From Vitis vinifera (lineage: Eukaryota; Streptophyta; Magnoliopsida; Vitales; Vitaceae), in the NCBI RefSeq assembly GCF_030704535.1, contig NC_081809.1:575501-639500 (forward strand): a DNA stretch of 64,000 bases. The letters run 5' to 3'. A program made the translations under genes and the position numbers. Numbering within the stretch: position 1 is the first letter of the stretch; each line of letters starts with the position of its first letter. Below the pieces are notes generated by a model that saw nothing but the letters and a program-made list of their open reading frames with translations, was not told the origin of the DNA and made no database searches. This document shows, piece after piece, positions 35,871 through 47,414 of the stretch.

Positions 35871-38800
35871 GAGTTAGGGAAAGGCAGGAAAATGAAGAAA
35901 AAACAAAGGGTTGTGTTTTCTATGGAATGGAGAGGGTGGAGAGTGAATGAAGAATCAATAGGTGGCATTTATTTGTATATGAGGAGGGAATATTTGAAGG
36001 GCAAAAGGCCTGGGACATGCAAGGAATCTTTTTTTGCTTTTCCCTCAGAGAGTGAATTTTGCCCTTGCTTGGCTTTCAGAAGTCACTTTCAAATCTTAAA
36101 GAGAGGGAGGAGGGTATGGCTTCGAGAAAGAGGGCGGTGTTTTGTATGGACCTTTGAATGTTGAGCCAAAGGGAATTTGCTTTAAGATGGATGGCCATCT
36201 ATAATTGAGGGACGTTTGCGCAGTTTGGATATCCAAAGCCCGGCCAAGAAAGAAATAAAAGAATTAAAGTGAGAGCAGATGATGGATAGATCATTCATAT
36301 ATATGTCAAAAAAAAATCTAAAGTAGCTTTTTCAATGAAGGATATCCACTCTTGAGGAATCCTTTTGTTACAAGAAACACCTTATAGTGTCAAAATTGTA
36401 GTTTATTTTTCTTATACTGAGTTGCATCCCACAAACCTTTCTTTCAGCTTTGCCATAAAAGGTTGACGGAGACCAGATTCTCCCACTGACATTGGGTGGT
36501 GCTTGAACTTTTTGTTAGTCTTACTGATGAGTTGGGTGTTGATTAGATTGTGATTTAGACATCTACCCAAGTTTTGTTATGGTTTGATTAGTTTGGTTTG
36601 CTATTGGCCTCTTTGCAGGAAGTGGTCCTATGACTCGGATTCAGCTCTTCTTTACTCTGCTTCGGATTGAATCACTAAGCACAATTACATGGAATCAGGT
36701 TGCATAATTCACAAGTAACGAATCTTCATTTTTAGCCCAGTTTTTGCTGGACTATGTGCTCAATTGTTTAACCTTTATTAGGTTGGGTTCTGATGTTATT
36801 GGCTCAACGAGTCAAGATTCCATCCTGAGATCCAGAGAGGTTCCATCTCTGCCCGTCTTAAAAATTTCTAAATATAGTGTCCATCTCCTAAGTAAGACTA
36901 GACTGTTTTCAGACTAAACTTTTTGTTACGGTGTGGTCCTAGTTGGCTTGGTTCTTGTTCTTGATGCTATTGTGAACAGTGGACGGTGTTTGGCATGCTT
37001 TCTCTAGTAGGCAAGGAAGCCAGTAGCCTTATATGTTTGGCAAATTTTGAGATTTAGGCTTGTGGGATTCAAGAAAAATTAACGGCAATTTTGTAGAAAA
37101 AAACCATGATGCTTTATTTTGAGGTGGTATTCACCTTATAGCTTTGAATGATCTTTATGAAAAGCCATGATGTCACCACTGAGGGTGTGAACATGAGGAC
37201 TCTCTGGAACTTTAGTTTTGATGTTTCACTCTTTTTGAAAATTTAATAGGATTTGCTTGAAAACAGTTCTTAAAAAAAATAATTTTTGAAAACAATTTTT
37301 ACTTATTTTAAAAAATAAAATTCCATATAAAAATATAAATATGAAAAACAGTTTATCCAGGTTTTTCTCTATAAAGGCATTGTATATTCTTGTATAAAGA
37401 GAATGTTTTTTTAAATATTTTTTATATTTTTAATTTTTCTCTAAAAATTCTACAAGGAATAAATGAAAGCACAATAACATTATAGAACAAATTCTTGAAA
37501 AACATGATTTTGTTTTTTTTTTTTTTTTTTTGTTTTTTCAAAATGTGCTTATTGAAGTTGGAAAATTGATATGAATGAGGTCATTTTGATTTTCTTCATT
37601 TGGTACCGCCCCTCTGGTTGGCCCACAAGAGAAAGGGGGGTGATGTAGATGGGAACATACCCAAATATGCCTCTACGAAATTTAGCCATCTATCAATTCA
37701 ATGGGTTGACTTCAGTGTGTAGATAAACATAGATTTACACTACATGAACTTTTTTTTTCTATGATTGAAGCAGGCAATTTATAGTGCCTACAGCTACTGT
37801 GCTTTATGGAAAGTGAAACCTACTCTTGTTTTCAAGTGTAGGACATTGACTCGCTGCCTTGTATTTTCCAGGTCGTCTTCTTGGGGGAATATACGGTCTG
37901 GCTATGCATTCCCCAAATTATCTGTCGCACTTGGTTATGGTGGTAAAAGGCAGCCGACTGCAAAAAAGTGAAAAGGAAAGAACGCTCATCCCAATTCTCT
38001 CCCAATCATTGTTGCTGATGCCCATTGCGGATATATCACATTGCTGCATGGCAGGCCAGTCCATATTCATTACCTATTCGCTCAACGAAGGGCCTCTTCT
38101 GCAGGATTCTTAAAGAGGGAAGATGGGTTCGTTAAATCTGGAATCCTGGATGAAGACCAACAATACTCATGCTTTCTGATGGAGTGGACAAATGGGTGGA
38201 GCTCTTATGGAATTGTAGCATTGTGATTTGGATTTGAAGGGTCTCATTGGGCCTCATTTTTCAGTTCTGTTGAGGCTCGGGCATTAGTAATCCCATCAGC
38301 AAATTAGTTGCTGTGGGTGAGAGTGCGGCTAGTACTCTTTTATGGTACTTCAACATCACATCAGTCATGACCATTTCGAGTGTGGCTATTCCACTATATT
38401 GCACGTATAACAATCTTGAAGGAGTACCTCCATAATCTTTTCCTTGGAAATCCTAAACCTTAAACTCAAATCTTTTATATAAGCCATACCTATGACTAGG
38501 CACCGAAAGCAAACTAGCCATTACCAACATCTCACTATACCATTTTATAAGATTTAATATCATATTCATCCTCATGCCTTGAGTATCATGAGTCATCGTT
38601 TTATAACATTAGTCTCCTGATTTTTATCTTCTTCAGGCTTATAGCCAAAATTTATATACACCTATTGATATTAGTGTACTCTTAACAATTGTTTGAGTTC
38701 ATTTTTTTTAGCCCCGTATTGGTTCGGCGTTTGAACCATCATTTCCCATAGAGCAACATTTTTGCACATGTAACAAGTTCTTCCTAAAGGGCATTTATTT

Positions 38801-40142
38801 TCTAACTGAATTTGTAGTCTCCTTTGATGGTAGTGAAGTGTATAAAACTCTTCTAATCATTAGAGAGCGTTAGGATATATGTGAATTATATTAAAGCTCT
38901 TCTTCTTCCACAAGCTAGGAAAGTAATGGTTTTCATAAAAAGGTTTATAAGAAGAGATTTCAAAATGAATTTTCTTTAATATATCAAATGAATTTCTCTT
39001 ATTTTTTGAAAGGTTTTTATCGAAAGATGTTACATCCATATGTTGACAACTGTAATAGATATATAAAAGAAGTGATTGTATTGTAGTGTGTACTTAGAAA
39101 ATGAGGATTCTTTCAACATTGAAAGAGAAAAAAAGTAGATAAGAGAATAATTCTTTTTTCCTAACTAATTTTGCTTTTATAAAATATTCATTGTTCTATA
39201 TAATTTTTTCATATAAAACCATCCCGAAGTTGAATCCACTATCATCCATTTTATTCATCTCTAATCTAAATCCAAACAAACCTCTTTAAACGTTAAATCA
39301 AACCATATGCTTGAATTTCAATCTAGACACTATAAAAACAAAGGAGACAATCATTAATAAGATTTTTAATACCAATTTGTTGGACTTGATATTAAAGACA
39401 AATAATAGTATGCTTTTGACACCACTCTACGAGTAAAAGCTTGAATTCTTTTACTTCATAGATCACGTTGAAAAGTATGAAAATCATAGTTGAGACTTGA
39501 TAGTAATATCTAACCCTTGTTTTACCTTTGCTACTTTTAGGCTTCAAGAAGTTCTCCAAATAAGGCTTCAAATAGAAATTTCATAGGTATATCTAAACAT
39601 TGTTTTGCCTTTACTACTTTTAGGTTTCGAAAAGCACCCCTAAGGCTTAAGATAGAGATTCATATTTTCATTTTGATCCCAAACCTCTCCAATAGCATAC
39701 CAATTGCAATTTTTTCATCACATGAATTAAGATGCTTTTATGTTCTCTAGAATTTCACCTAACATCACCAAACTCATAATAACATATCCCCCTTAATTTT
39801 CAAACTAATCATTTCATTAACATGCAATATTTAATGAACTAATTATTGAATATTTTTCAATCATCATGCAACTACGAAAAGATTACCCTCAACTTATATG
39901 GGTGTTGCCATTCCAACAATTCAAATAGAAAAATTCGTATTTCTTAGTTTTTCCATTTGTCAATAACATTACAATAGGGAAATTTAGAGGCAATTTTGGC
40001 CAAGGAAAAAAAGAAAAAAATTAAGGGTACATGTAATGAAGAATACAAAACACCAGTATAAAGTATATAATAGAGAAAACATTGGACAACAGAGAAGTGA
40101 CAATCAAATATGTGTGAATATGTATATAGAGGAAGATAGAAA
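35871..40142. other. Gene-poor spacer between HIPP and the PR-10 cluster
   Basis: Contains the HIPP 5' flank and mixed AT-rich DNA with homopolymer tracts (T-runs near 37510). Plus-strand ORFs at 37765-38226 lack recognisable motifs. The 38.4-39.9 kb stretch has many ATT/AAG motifs and looks like decayed repeat DNA that I cannot name. Confidence 0.4.
39504..39664. repeat. About 82-bp imperfect tandem repeat, two units
   Basis: Unit 1 (39504-39584) and unit 2 (about 39587-39664) share ATATCTAA...TTGTTTT.CCTTT.CTACTTTTAGG.TTC and end in GAT/AATAGAGATTTCATA-like sequence. Identity is about 80% by eye. Function unknown. Confidence 0.65.
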
Positions 40143-41053
40143 CTAAGCATAGACATGGGGATTCTCCAATAGATAGGCTTCCACAACTTTGTATATCCCC
40201 ATAGCTCTAGCCTTACCAGCTTTTATCTCTTCTTCCTTAATCTCAAACTTTCCCTTGGTGTGATACTCGCTTGCCATCTTACAAATGCTACCTCCATCTG
40301 CTGCCTCAAACTTCACCTCATGAGCAATTGATTCAAGCTCCTCACCCAATACATCTCCCTCAATCATACGATACTTGCACACAAAATTCTCTTTGTCCAA
40401 TTCTTCGATTTGGTGCTTCACGTATTTGAGATTGCTAGCTGCATGACAAGCCAAAAGAAACATATTTCAGGCTCTTGCTGTAATATTTCACATGGGATAG
40501 GGAAAAAAGTTTCTATTGCAATACATGTATGAGTTGCTTTTAATTATTTAAAAGCATTTTAAATTTGTGTGGGCTCATAAATAATACCTATACACGGTTG
40601 AGAGTGGATTGTTATAAATTGTTTCAAAGTAATTCTCAATCCCTATGGAAGTTTTAAAAGCCATGTGGGTTTATTGGACTTAGAGCGAATAATACCTACA
40701 CATGGGGTTGAGACGAGGTTGTTACAAATAGTATTAGAGCTTGTTTAGCCTCGCAAAGAGTGTATGCCTATTTGGGGAAAAAGTTCCTAATGTTATGTAT
40801 ATACAAACTGCTTTTAACTATTGAGCTTAAAACATATAATATCTATTCTTTTGATTTAAGATTACTGACCTTCGGTGAAGTTCACTTGTTCAATGGTTCC
40901 AGCTCCTCCATCTCCTTGGACAACATCGATGCTTCTTATGGTCTGGGGCAAGAGCTTTGGGATCAGGTTGTTGGAGTCTAGGATCAGGGCCTTGAAGATG
41001 CGAGAGGGGGCAATTGGGCATGTGAATTCTTGTGTGAAACTGGTGACACCCAT
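40143..41053 (-). CDS. PR10: PR-10 / Bet v 1 family protein A, 2 exons, 159 aa
   Basis: Exon 1 is 41053-40870 and exon 2 is 40438-40143, with donor GTCAGT and acceptor TGCAG. The intron splits the conserved Gly codon after N-F-T-E, as in other PR-10 genes. The glycine-rich loop G-D-G-G-A-G is at residues 47-52, and the Bet v 1 signature region (D-G-G-S-I-C-K...Y-H-T-K-G) and C-terminal helix (G-I-Y-K-V-V-E-A-Y-L-L) are present. PR-10 proteins are cytosolic, have a hydrophobic ligand cavity, and are induced by pathogens and stress; RNase activity has been reported for some. TATA-like TATAAGTA (41123-41116, minus) sits about 65 bp before the ATG. Most diverged in sequence, with B, from the D/E/F group. 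Confidence 0.93.
40540..40745. repeat. Dispersed repeat relic inside the PR10-A intron
   Basis: The 431-bp intron is lengthened by a segment with two related halves (AATAATACCTA.ACA.GG.GTTGAGA and GTTGTTA.AAAT/ATTG). A similar string (GGTTGTTACAAA.TAGT.T.AGA) recurs at 48280-48310. This looks like a short, non-coding dispersed plant repeat; class not determined. Confidence 0.45.
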
Positions 41054-41774
41054 GTTTTGGGAGAATATGAAAGCAATGGTCTTTGAAAATTGTGGGGATC
41101 TTCACCAGTTTGCAGTACTTATAGATTGGGTTTTAGGTGGTATGTGTTTGGCATGAATTCACAAAAGAGGAATTAATTGGAGATTCAACCTTCTGCCTCT
41201 CCGAGTTTTGACTAAACACGCACTTATGCATATGCCACATGGGCGGCTTGACCTGAGGAACCAAGGTACCCACCCCATGTCTGCGATGGCAAGAGCCACC
41301 TTTACATGGTCCCAGTATGGGCAAAAGTTCTAGTCAGATGTATACGCATATCCTTTCAATAGAATTGTAGATTTCTTTCTTGATATCAGGTTTAGATCAA
41401 GTGTGGAATCACAAAAGCATATCTTATGCTTCTGGGTGGGTTTGAACTACCTCAACAAGGAGGAACTTTCAGAATTGGCTGGGGTCGTGTGACCCAGATG
41501 AAGTTTGGGTCCAGCCAAAGGAGAGAAAGCAAAAAGGGTTTAGACCTTTCAGACAAGAACTTTGAACAAGATAGATTTTGGATAAGTTAGGTTGGGTGGC
41601 AGCTGAGGTTGAGTCAAAAATGGCCAATTTGATAATTAGAACTACCACAAAAATTGGCCTATAAGTTGTTTTATCATTCTTCCTTTTCCCCTACAGAATC
41701 CAAGACCCTTCACACCAAACCAATCTATACTTCAATTTTATTTCTAAGAGATCATAATCTTGCTCTGAAAGCAA

Positions 41775-41863
41775 TGATGGGTGTTACCTGCTTTACTTTA
41801 CCCAAAAAGTTCATGACTCTGGCTGCTCCTGCTAAAGATGTTCAAGCCTTTGGTACATGGTGA
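41775..41863 (+). pseudogene. Possible PR-10 exon 1 fragment on the opposite strand
   Basis: Plus-strand translation M-G-V-T-C-F-T...L-A-A-P-A-K-D-V-Q-A-F resembles a PR-10 N-terminus (M-G-V-T-x-F-T-x-E-F...P-A-K-x-F-K-A-F). It ends after about 30 residues with no further PR-10 sequence, and it lies in the opposite orientation to the six genes. The match is short, so this could be chance. Confidence 0.35.
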
Positions 41864-42725
41864 ATGATGGAAAATCAAGATGGAATCCCAACAAAAGAAA
41901 TCAACGCAGGAGATGAGATCCATCACCATGAAGAACATCGAACTAATTTCCACTGTGACCAAACAAACCCCTTATATCATTCTTCTTCTTTTCCCCATTA
42001 GAGGAGTCAATTCTCTCATCGTCACCACTGTGATAAAACCCTTGTTTTTATTTTGTGGTTTAATGAACCAGAGGGAGATCATAGTACCATATCATAGAAG
42101 GGTGCCTTGAGGTTCAATTGACTTGGAAAGAATCCTACTCTCTCTGTACCACAATCAAACCATTAAAGAGGAAACAGACAAAAACCTGAGAGAGATTCAG
42201 TTGATTGAGACCATAGATCAACATAACATGGGAACTCAATATCAACCTGGATAATGTGCATTTATATATGTTTAGATATGAAGATTGATCACATCAATGG
42301 CAGTTTTACTTATCTATCAGCTCTTTATCTTTCTTTCTGGAAATTTTATTATTCATCTCCCATTTGATTTCTCCGATCAATTCTCATATTTGGCATTGAT
42401 AGGATGCTTATGGATTGAACTCCAATGAAAAAGTTCATAACAAGCAAAAAGATCATTAGATAAAAATGAAAACACTGCTAGATCTGCTGCTAAGACTTTT
42501 CTGCCTGCCATGAATTTGTCATTTGCAGAGCCACAAAACCAGAGCCCAGAGACAACATAACCCATAACTTGGCAAAATTCACATACTGATTGTATTTTGC
42601 ATTTTTCAAGACAAGAACCAAAAAAAGAAAAAAAAAGAAAAAAGAAAAAAAGAAAAAAAAAAAAGGTAGCTAAACATATTAGGAAAAAAAACATACAATT
42701 CTCAAAATAATCAGAGAGGTTTTTT

Positions 42726-43323
42726 TCAAGTATAGGCGCGAGGGTGTGCCATGAGATAGGCTTCCAACACTTCATACATCCCAATTGCTCTGTCCTTGCC
42801 ATGCTCTATGTCCTCTTCTCTGATCTCTACATCCCCTTTTGTTTTGTAGACGCTTGTCAGATTACAAACACACCCCCCAAAACCATATGGCTCGAACTTC
42901 ACATCATAAGTAATATATTCAATCTTGTCCATTATCAGGGCATCAGTCTCAAACATAGTGTATGTGCATGTGAGTTTCTCTTTGTCTAGTGCATCGATCC
43001 GATGCTTCATGTATGTTAAAGGACTAGCTGCATATTCCATCACAATCAAACATGTTTGTTAGCTATGTTATCACTGAATTATCTAATTCAAAGGCACTGA
43101 GTATATGCTGGAAAATTAGTATCTAGTACTTTTGCTGACCTTCAGTGAAGTTGATCTGTTTGATGCTCCCAACTTCTCCTTCCCCTTCAAGAAATTCAAT
43201 GCTCTTAATGGATGAAAACATGAGCTTGGGGCAGAGGTTGTGGGAGTCTAGGATCAAGGCCTTGAACATCCTGCCTGGAGTGACATGAGTCGCGTACTTT
43301 TGACTGAGTCTTGTGACACCCAT
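42726..43323 (-). CDS. PR10: PR-10 / Bet v 1 family protein B, divergent, 161 aa
   Basis: Exon 1 is 43323-43140 and exon 2 is 43027-42726, with donor GTCAGC and acceptor TGCAG. The intron position matches the other copies. The glycine-rich loop reads G-E-G-E-V-G, so the third glycine of GxGGxG is replaced by Glu at residue 50. The helix-adjacent region (F-E-P-Y-G-F-G-G-C-V-C) is also unusual and two residues longer. No good TATA box is seen near the usual position. It is intact as a reading frame but may have altered ligand or nucleotide binding, or low expression. Confidence 0.88.
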
Positions 43324-46042
43324 GTTCTTTTACAGAGTTGATTGAGAGGAATGGTATGGAGAGGATTGGGAGAAGGAGATGGAAGAGTTGTAGCTCAATG
43401 GGTGGGGATAGATTTCTTTTGAGAGGTGAAGATGAAGACTCTTATGTGTTTTTTTTACTAGTTAGCAACTTGAGATTAGGGTGGCTTGGGTTAAATATTG
43501 CTAATCCATGATTCAAAGTTCGATGCCGTTGCAATATTATAATGTTGGCCTCATCTTTTTCATTTCTGACCTGTTCAACATGCCAAGGAGAAATCTCCAT
43601 ATAAAAGTCATCTCAGTGATCTATGGAGACATGAAACTTTCATACTTTAAGGGAATAAAAAAAAAAAGAAAAAGGAAATAAGGAGAAGAATGTGCAGAAA
43701 GGAAAATAACAAATATCTTCAACCAACTCCGTTGGTCTCAAACAAAACTTTATACATTATGTTTTGTTTGAAAAATGTTTGAAAATTTGACTTTTAGGAC
43801 TAACTTTATTAGAAAAAGGGAAAAATAGAGGGATAATTCTTTTTCCCCAAAAACAATTTGTGGGCCTTCATTGCTTTAGAAGAACCTCCTACAATGGGTG
43901 CGTTGCCAATGCATATGACTTGTGGTGGTCCGACTTTGAAAAGTAGCAATAATTATTAGAAAGGAAAATTATTGTTGGGCATGAATTACCTTGAAACATC
44001 ACGTAATAGGTGCAATATTGCCATGGCATATGACCTGTGGTCGTTGTTTGGGTTTGGGCAGGGGTAACATGAGATAACCAGGCCCAGACCTATCCTTCCA
44101 AGCTTTCAAAAATAAGGCCTAACCCACTTTGTGGGGCATATGTCCTTTCAAAAGAAAACAAGCCCATTTGAATAGGCATCATAGAGTTGTAAGAGCTTGT
44201 AAACCTGGGAGTTGGGACCATGTAATTATCCCTTAGAAGAATTTTATTTATTAGAAGTGGAGAAAAATCAAAATGAAGTGATTATTATTTTTTTTTGTGG
44301 GCCATGCGGGGATTTCTAGAATGAATAGTTGTGGTTTAAGGGGTCAATAGTAAGCAACAGTGGGTGGTAAAATTGATCTTAAAATGATATTTCCATATCT
44401 TAAGAGAATGAATGTGACATTTGTTGACATTCAAGATACATTAATCTAGACTTGTGTTCTTTGTTTTATTTTATTAGATAGGAGATTTGAATGGTTGCTA
44501 ATATGTCACAACAAGTTTGAAAATTTGGAGATACTAAATAGGATTTGAGCCAAGAAGACCGGCATAGAGATAGACTCAAGTCTCACAGATTTTATGGATA
44601 ATTTTCTTTGCTTCTAGGCAGTCTATGCCACAAGCCTTCCTGAAGAAGTTTTGCTTTATCTTCCTTGTGATTTTCTTCCATTCCTTTTATCCTCCCTTTT
44701 GTGATAACTGTAATTTGAAGAATACCTAGAAAATCAATTTCATTCAGGACAGCAATGAGAGAGCCTAAAGAAACATTAAAGAACAGGTCATGTCCATTTT
44801 TTAGGCTGAAAATATAACTAATAGATGAACCCAGAGACAAGCTGAACTTTTTTACAGTAATAGAATTAATGGATTTCCTTTGTAATCATTATGAAGCATA
44901 GATTCCTCAAGTCCCATGTTATCTTCTAGTATTATGGACTTGCTTAGCACCATAATCCATAAATTACAATGAAGCATCCTGTTCTTGAGAAAATAGGCAA
45001 AATAGGGAAGTTCACACTGTAGGGCTCACATAGCTCACAGGCTTGAATGGTCTATGTATTCCCTGGAATATTAATGGAAAAGGATGTGGACCCTTGTGAT
45101 TAATACAATTGGGATGTGTTTGGTGTTGCAATTAAACAGGCATGTGAATCCACAATTTATCAGTTCATGGCCCTGAGGAAACAGTTGGGAATAGTGGCCC
45201 GAATTATGTCAAAAGTCACCATCATCAAATCAGTGCACAGATTTTGTCTTTTCTAGTTGATTTCTTTTCTCAAAAAAAGAAAAAAAGTTTCACTAGATTA
45301 GTAGAAAACATGGCCATAGTTTGGAGTATGTTTCCTACGGGACAGAGTATCTGGTGGCCATCACAGGCTTAATGTTTTTGGTGAGGTAACCAGTTCTCTA
45401 GCTGGTAATGGCTTCCGTTAAGACATAATAGCAGTCCTCTAATCAATTGAATCAATCCTGCTCTATGAGGTCTGGATTTTCAGGAATGTGACGTGTTCTT
45501 CTGGATTGATTCATGTTGTAAAATAGATACAGCACAGATCTACATATATATGAAGGGATTAATTCCATCTGGTCATTAGTATTATGAGGACTCAGGAAGT
45601 GTATGATAATCTCAGCCAAGTGGTGGAATAGAGAAAATGCTCAAGTTTTCTATACTACTTTAGAAGCTAAAGGGCTTGACAATTCATCACTATCCTAATT
45701 ATGTCTTGGAACAGTAAGGCAAAGTTAGATTCACGAGTCATACTTTAGATTCTTCTCTGATATGTTAAAGCTGTGAAAGAAAGGTACACATTCTTAGCAG
45801 TTTTAATTAAATTCGAACTTTCTAATTAAAACTTTCTAGAGTTCAGTCCAACAAGAAAGAATAGTAGATCAAAATTATCAATATGGAGCAAATCAAATTT
45901 GAATATCAGGTTGATAGAGCTTTTATTTATCAGGCCAGAGTGGCAGATTTGGTGGAAGGAAAACAAAAAGGCAGCAAGCAACAAGTGATTAAGTGGAGGA
46001 GAAGCAATACAGGTTCGAAACTCTCAACAGGATGCATTAGGC
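43324..46042. other. Spacer between PR10-B and PR10-C
   Basis: Promoter-side DNA of PR10-B followed by AT-rich sequence. A minus ORF at 44840-44592 has no recognised domain. No RNA gene or complete element is visible. Confidence 0.4.
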
Positions 46043-46622
46043 TCAGGCATCAGGATTAGCTAAGAGGTAGGCTTCCACAGCCTTGAAGACAGCTGCTGCC
46101 TTTTCTTTGCCATCCTTGATTTCCTCTTCTTTGATCTCCACACCGGGTTTGGAATGATACACGCTCACATTCTTGCTCTTGCATCCCCCATCAGGACTGG
46201 CCTCAAATGAAATCTCGTAACTTATATATTCAATCTTGTCCATCAAAGCATCACCTTCAATCAAAGTATACTTGTAGATCATCTTCTCTTTGTCTAGTTC
46301 ATCAATCCTATGCTTCACATATTTGAATTGGCTACCTGCATAGAGAGCAAAAATTCAAACATCTTTGGTTAGTACAATTTTATATATGTGAGTAAATTAA
46401 GACCATATGCTAGTGAAAATTTATGTAAAGTAGCTAGCCTTCAGCAAAGTTCAGCTGCTTGATGGTTCCAGGGCCTCCATTTCCTTCCACTGTTTCGATA
46501 CTTTTAATGGCCTGAGGGACGATCTTGGGCAAAAGGGAGTCAGCCTCAAGGATCAGGGCCTTGAAGAGTCGTGGTGCAGGGACAGGACTAGTGAGCTCAT
46601 CAGTGTAAGTGACAACACCCAT
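46043..46622 (-). CDS. PR10: PR-10 / Bet v 1 family protein C, 158 aa, GC donor
   Basis: Exon 1 is 46622-46439 and exon 2 is 46335-46043. The intron sits at the same codon as its neighbours, but the donor reads GAAG|GCTAGC where PR10-D has GAAG|GTTAGC, that is GC in place of GT. If unspliced, translation stops at the TAG straight after exon 1. The loop G-N-G-G-P-G and the full Bet v 1 core are otherwise normal. The protein ends N-P-D-A and lacks the final Tyr of the D/E/F copies. The TATA position holds TACAAATA (46737-46730, minus) in place of TATAAATA. It is coding in principle, but expression and splicing are uncertain. Confidence 0.85.
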
Positions 46623-47376
46623 GTTCTCCTTATGGTCTTGGAAGTGATCAGAGGGAGAACCAAGGAGGTGGATCAATTGAAATTGGAAAACTTTGGAGTG
46701 AGTGAGATGGTGAAGACTACTAGAGGTGGTATTTGTAGATTGAGAAATGGATGCGTAAATGCTCTGCATTAATTACCATGAAATACCTTATAGAAAGCCA
46801 TCATTTTTAGGTGCATATCAGTATGGTGGATCAGTTCTAAGGACCTATGTCTCAGTTACTGCAAGTCATGACTGGGAATTTAGGTACAGTTTGTCCTTTG
46901 ACTGATAAAGCACAAAAAATTGAACTACCAAAATATTTTTATCTGATCTTTGAATTGAAACTGAGCCAGAAAATGCAAATGATTTCCATTGTTTTTACTT
47001 GCCAGAGAAAGCATAGTATCCTGAGAATGGTTTAGAAAGAAGAATACAAGACATTTAGTTCCAAATATGCTCAGAATATTCTCAACCTTACCTGTAGATT
47101 AAATTTCATGGGATATTTAAGGGTGCCTTAATTCGAAGAGAACCAACAAAAGTATATTAATCTAAGTCGTAATTAAGTTAAAAGTAAGAATATCAGAAGG
47201 CAAGAGACACCAACAAAAATGCCAGAAGATGATGCATAGTGTGACATATTCAAGAGGCTTACACCTCTATCTTCAATGTCACTTTTGTAGCTGATTTTAA
47301 TTGAGGTCGTTGGAGATCTATACTGCTTCCAACCAACAAATTAAATAATGGAAGATTGGTCTTCTATGTGTACCAC

Positions 47377-47414
<38 letters not shown>

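Noticed and set aside
37765-38226. Overlapping plus-strand ORFs upstream of HIPP
   Set aside because: No recognisable motif, no consistent exon structure; kept as unassigned spacer.
44592-44840. Minus-strand 82-codon ORF between PR10-B and C
   Set aside because: A hydrophobic start suggested a possible TE polyprotein piece, but no diagnostic motif was found.
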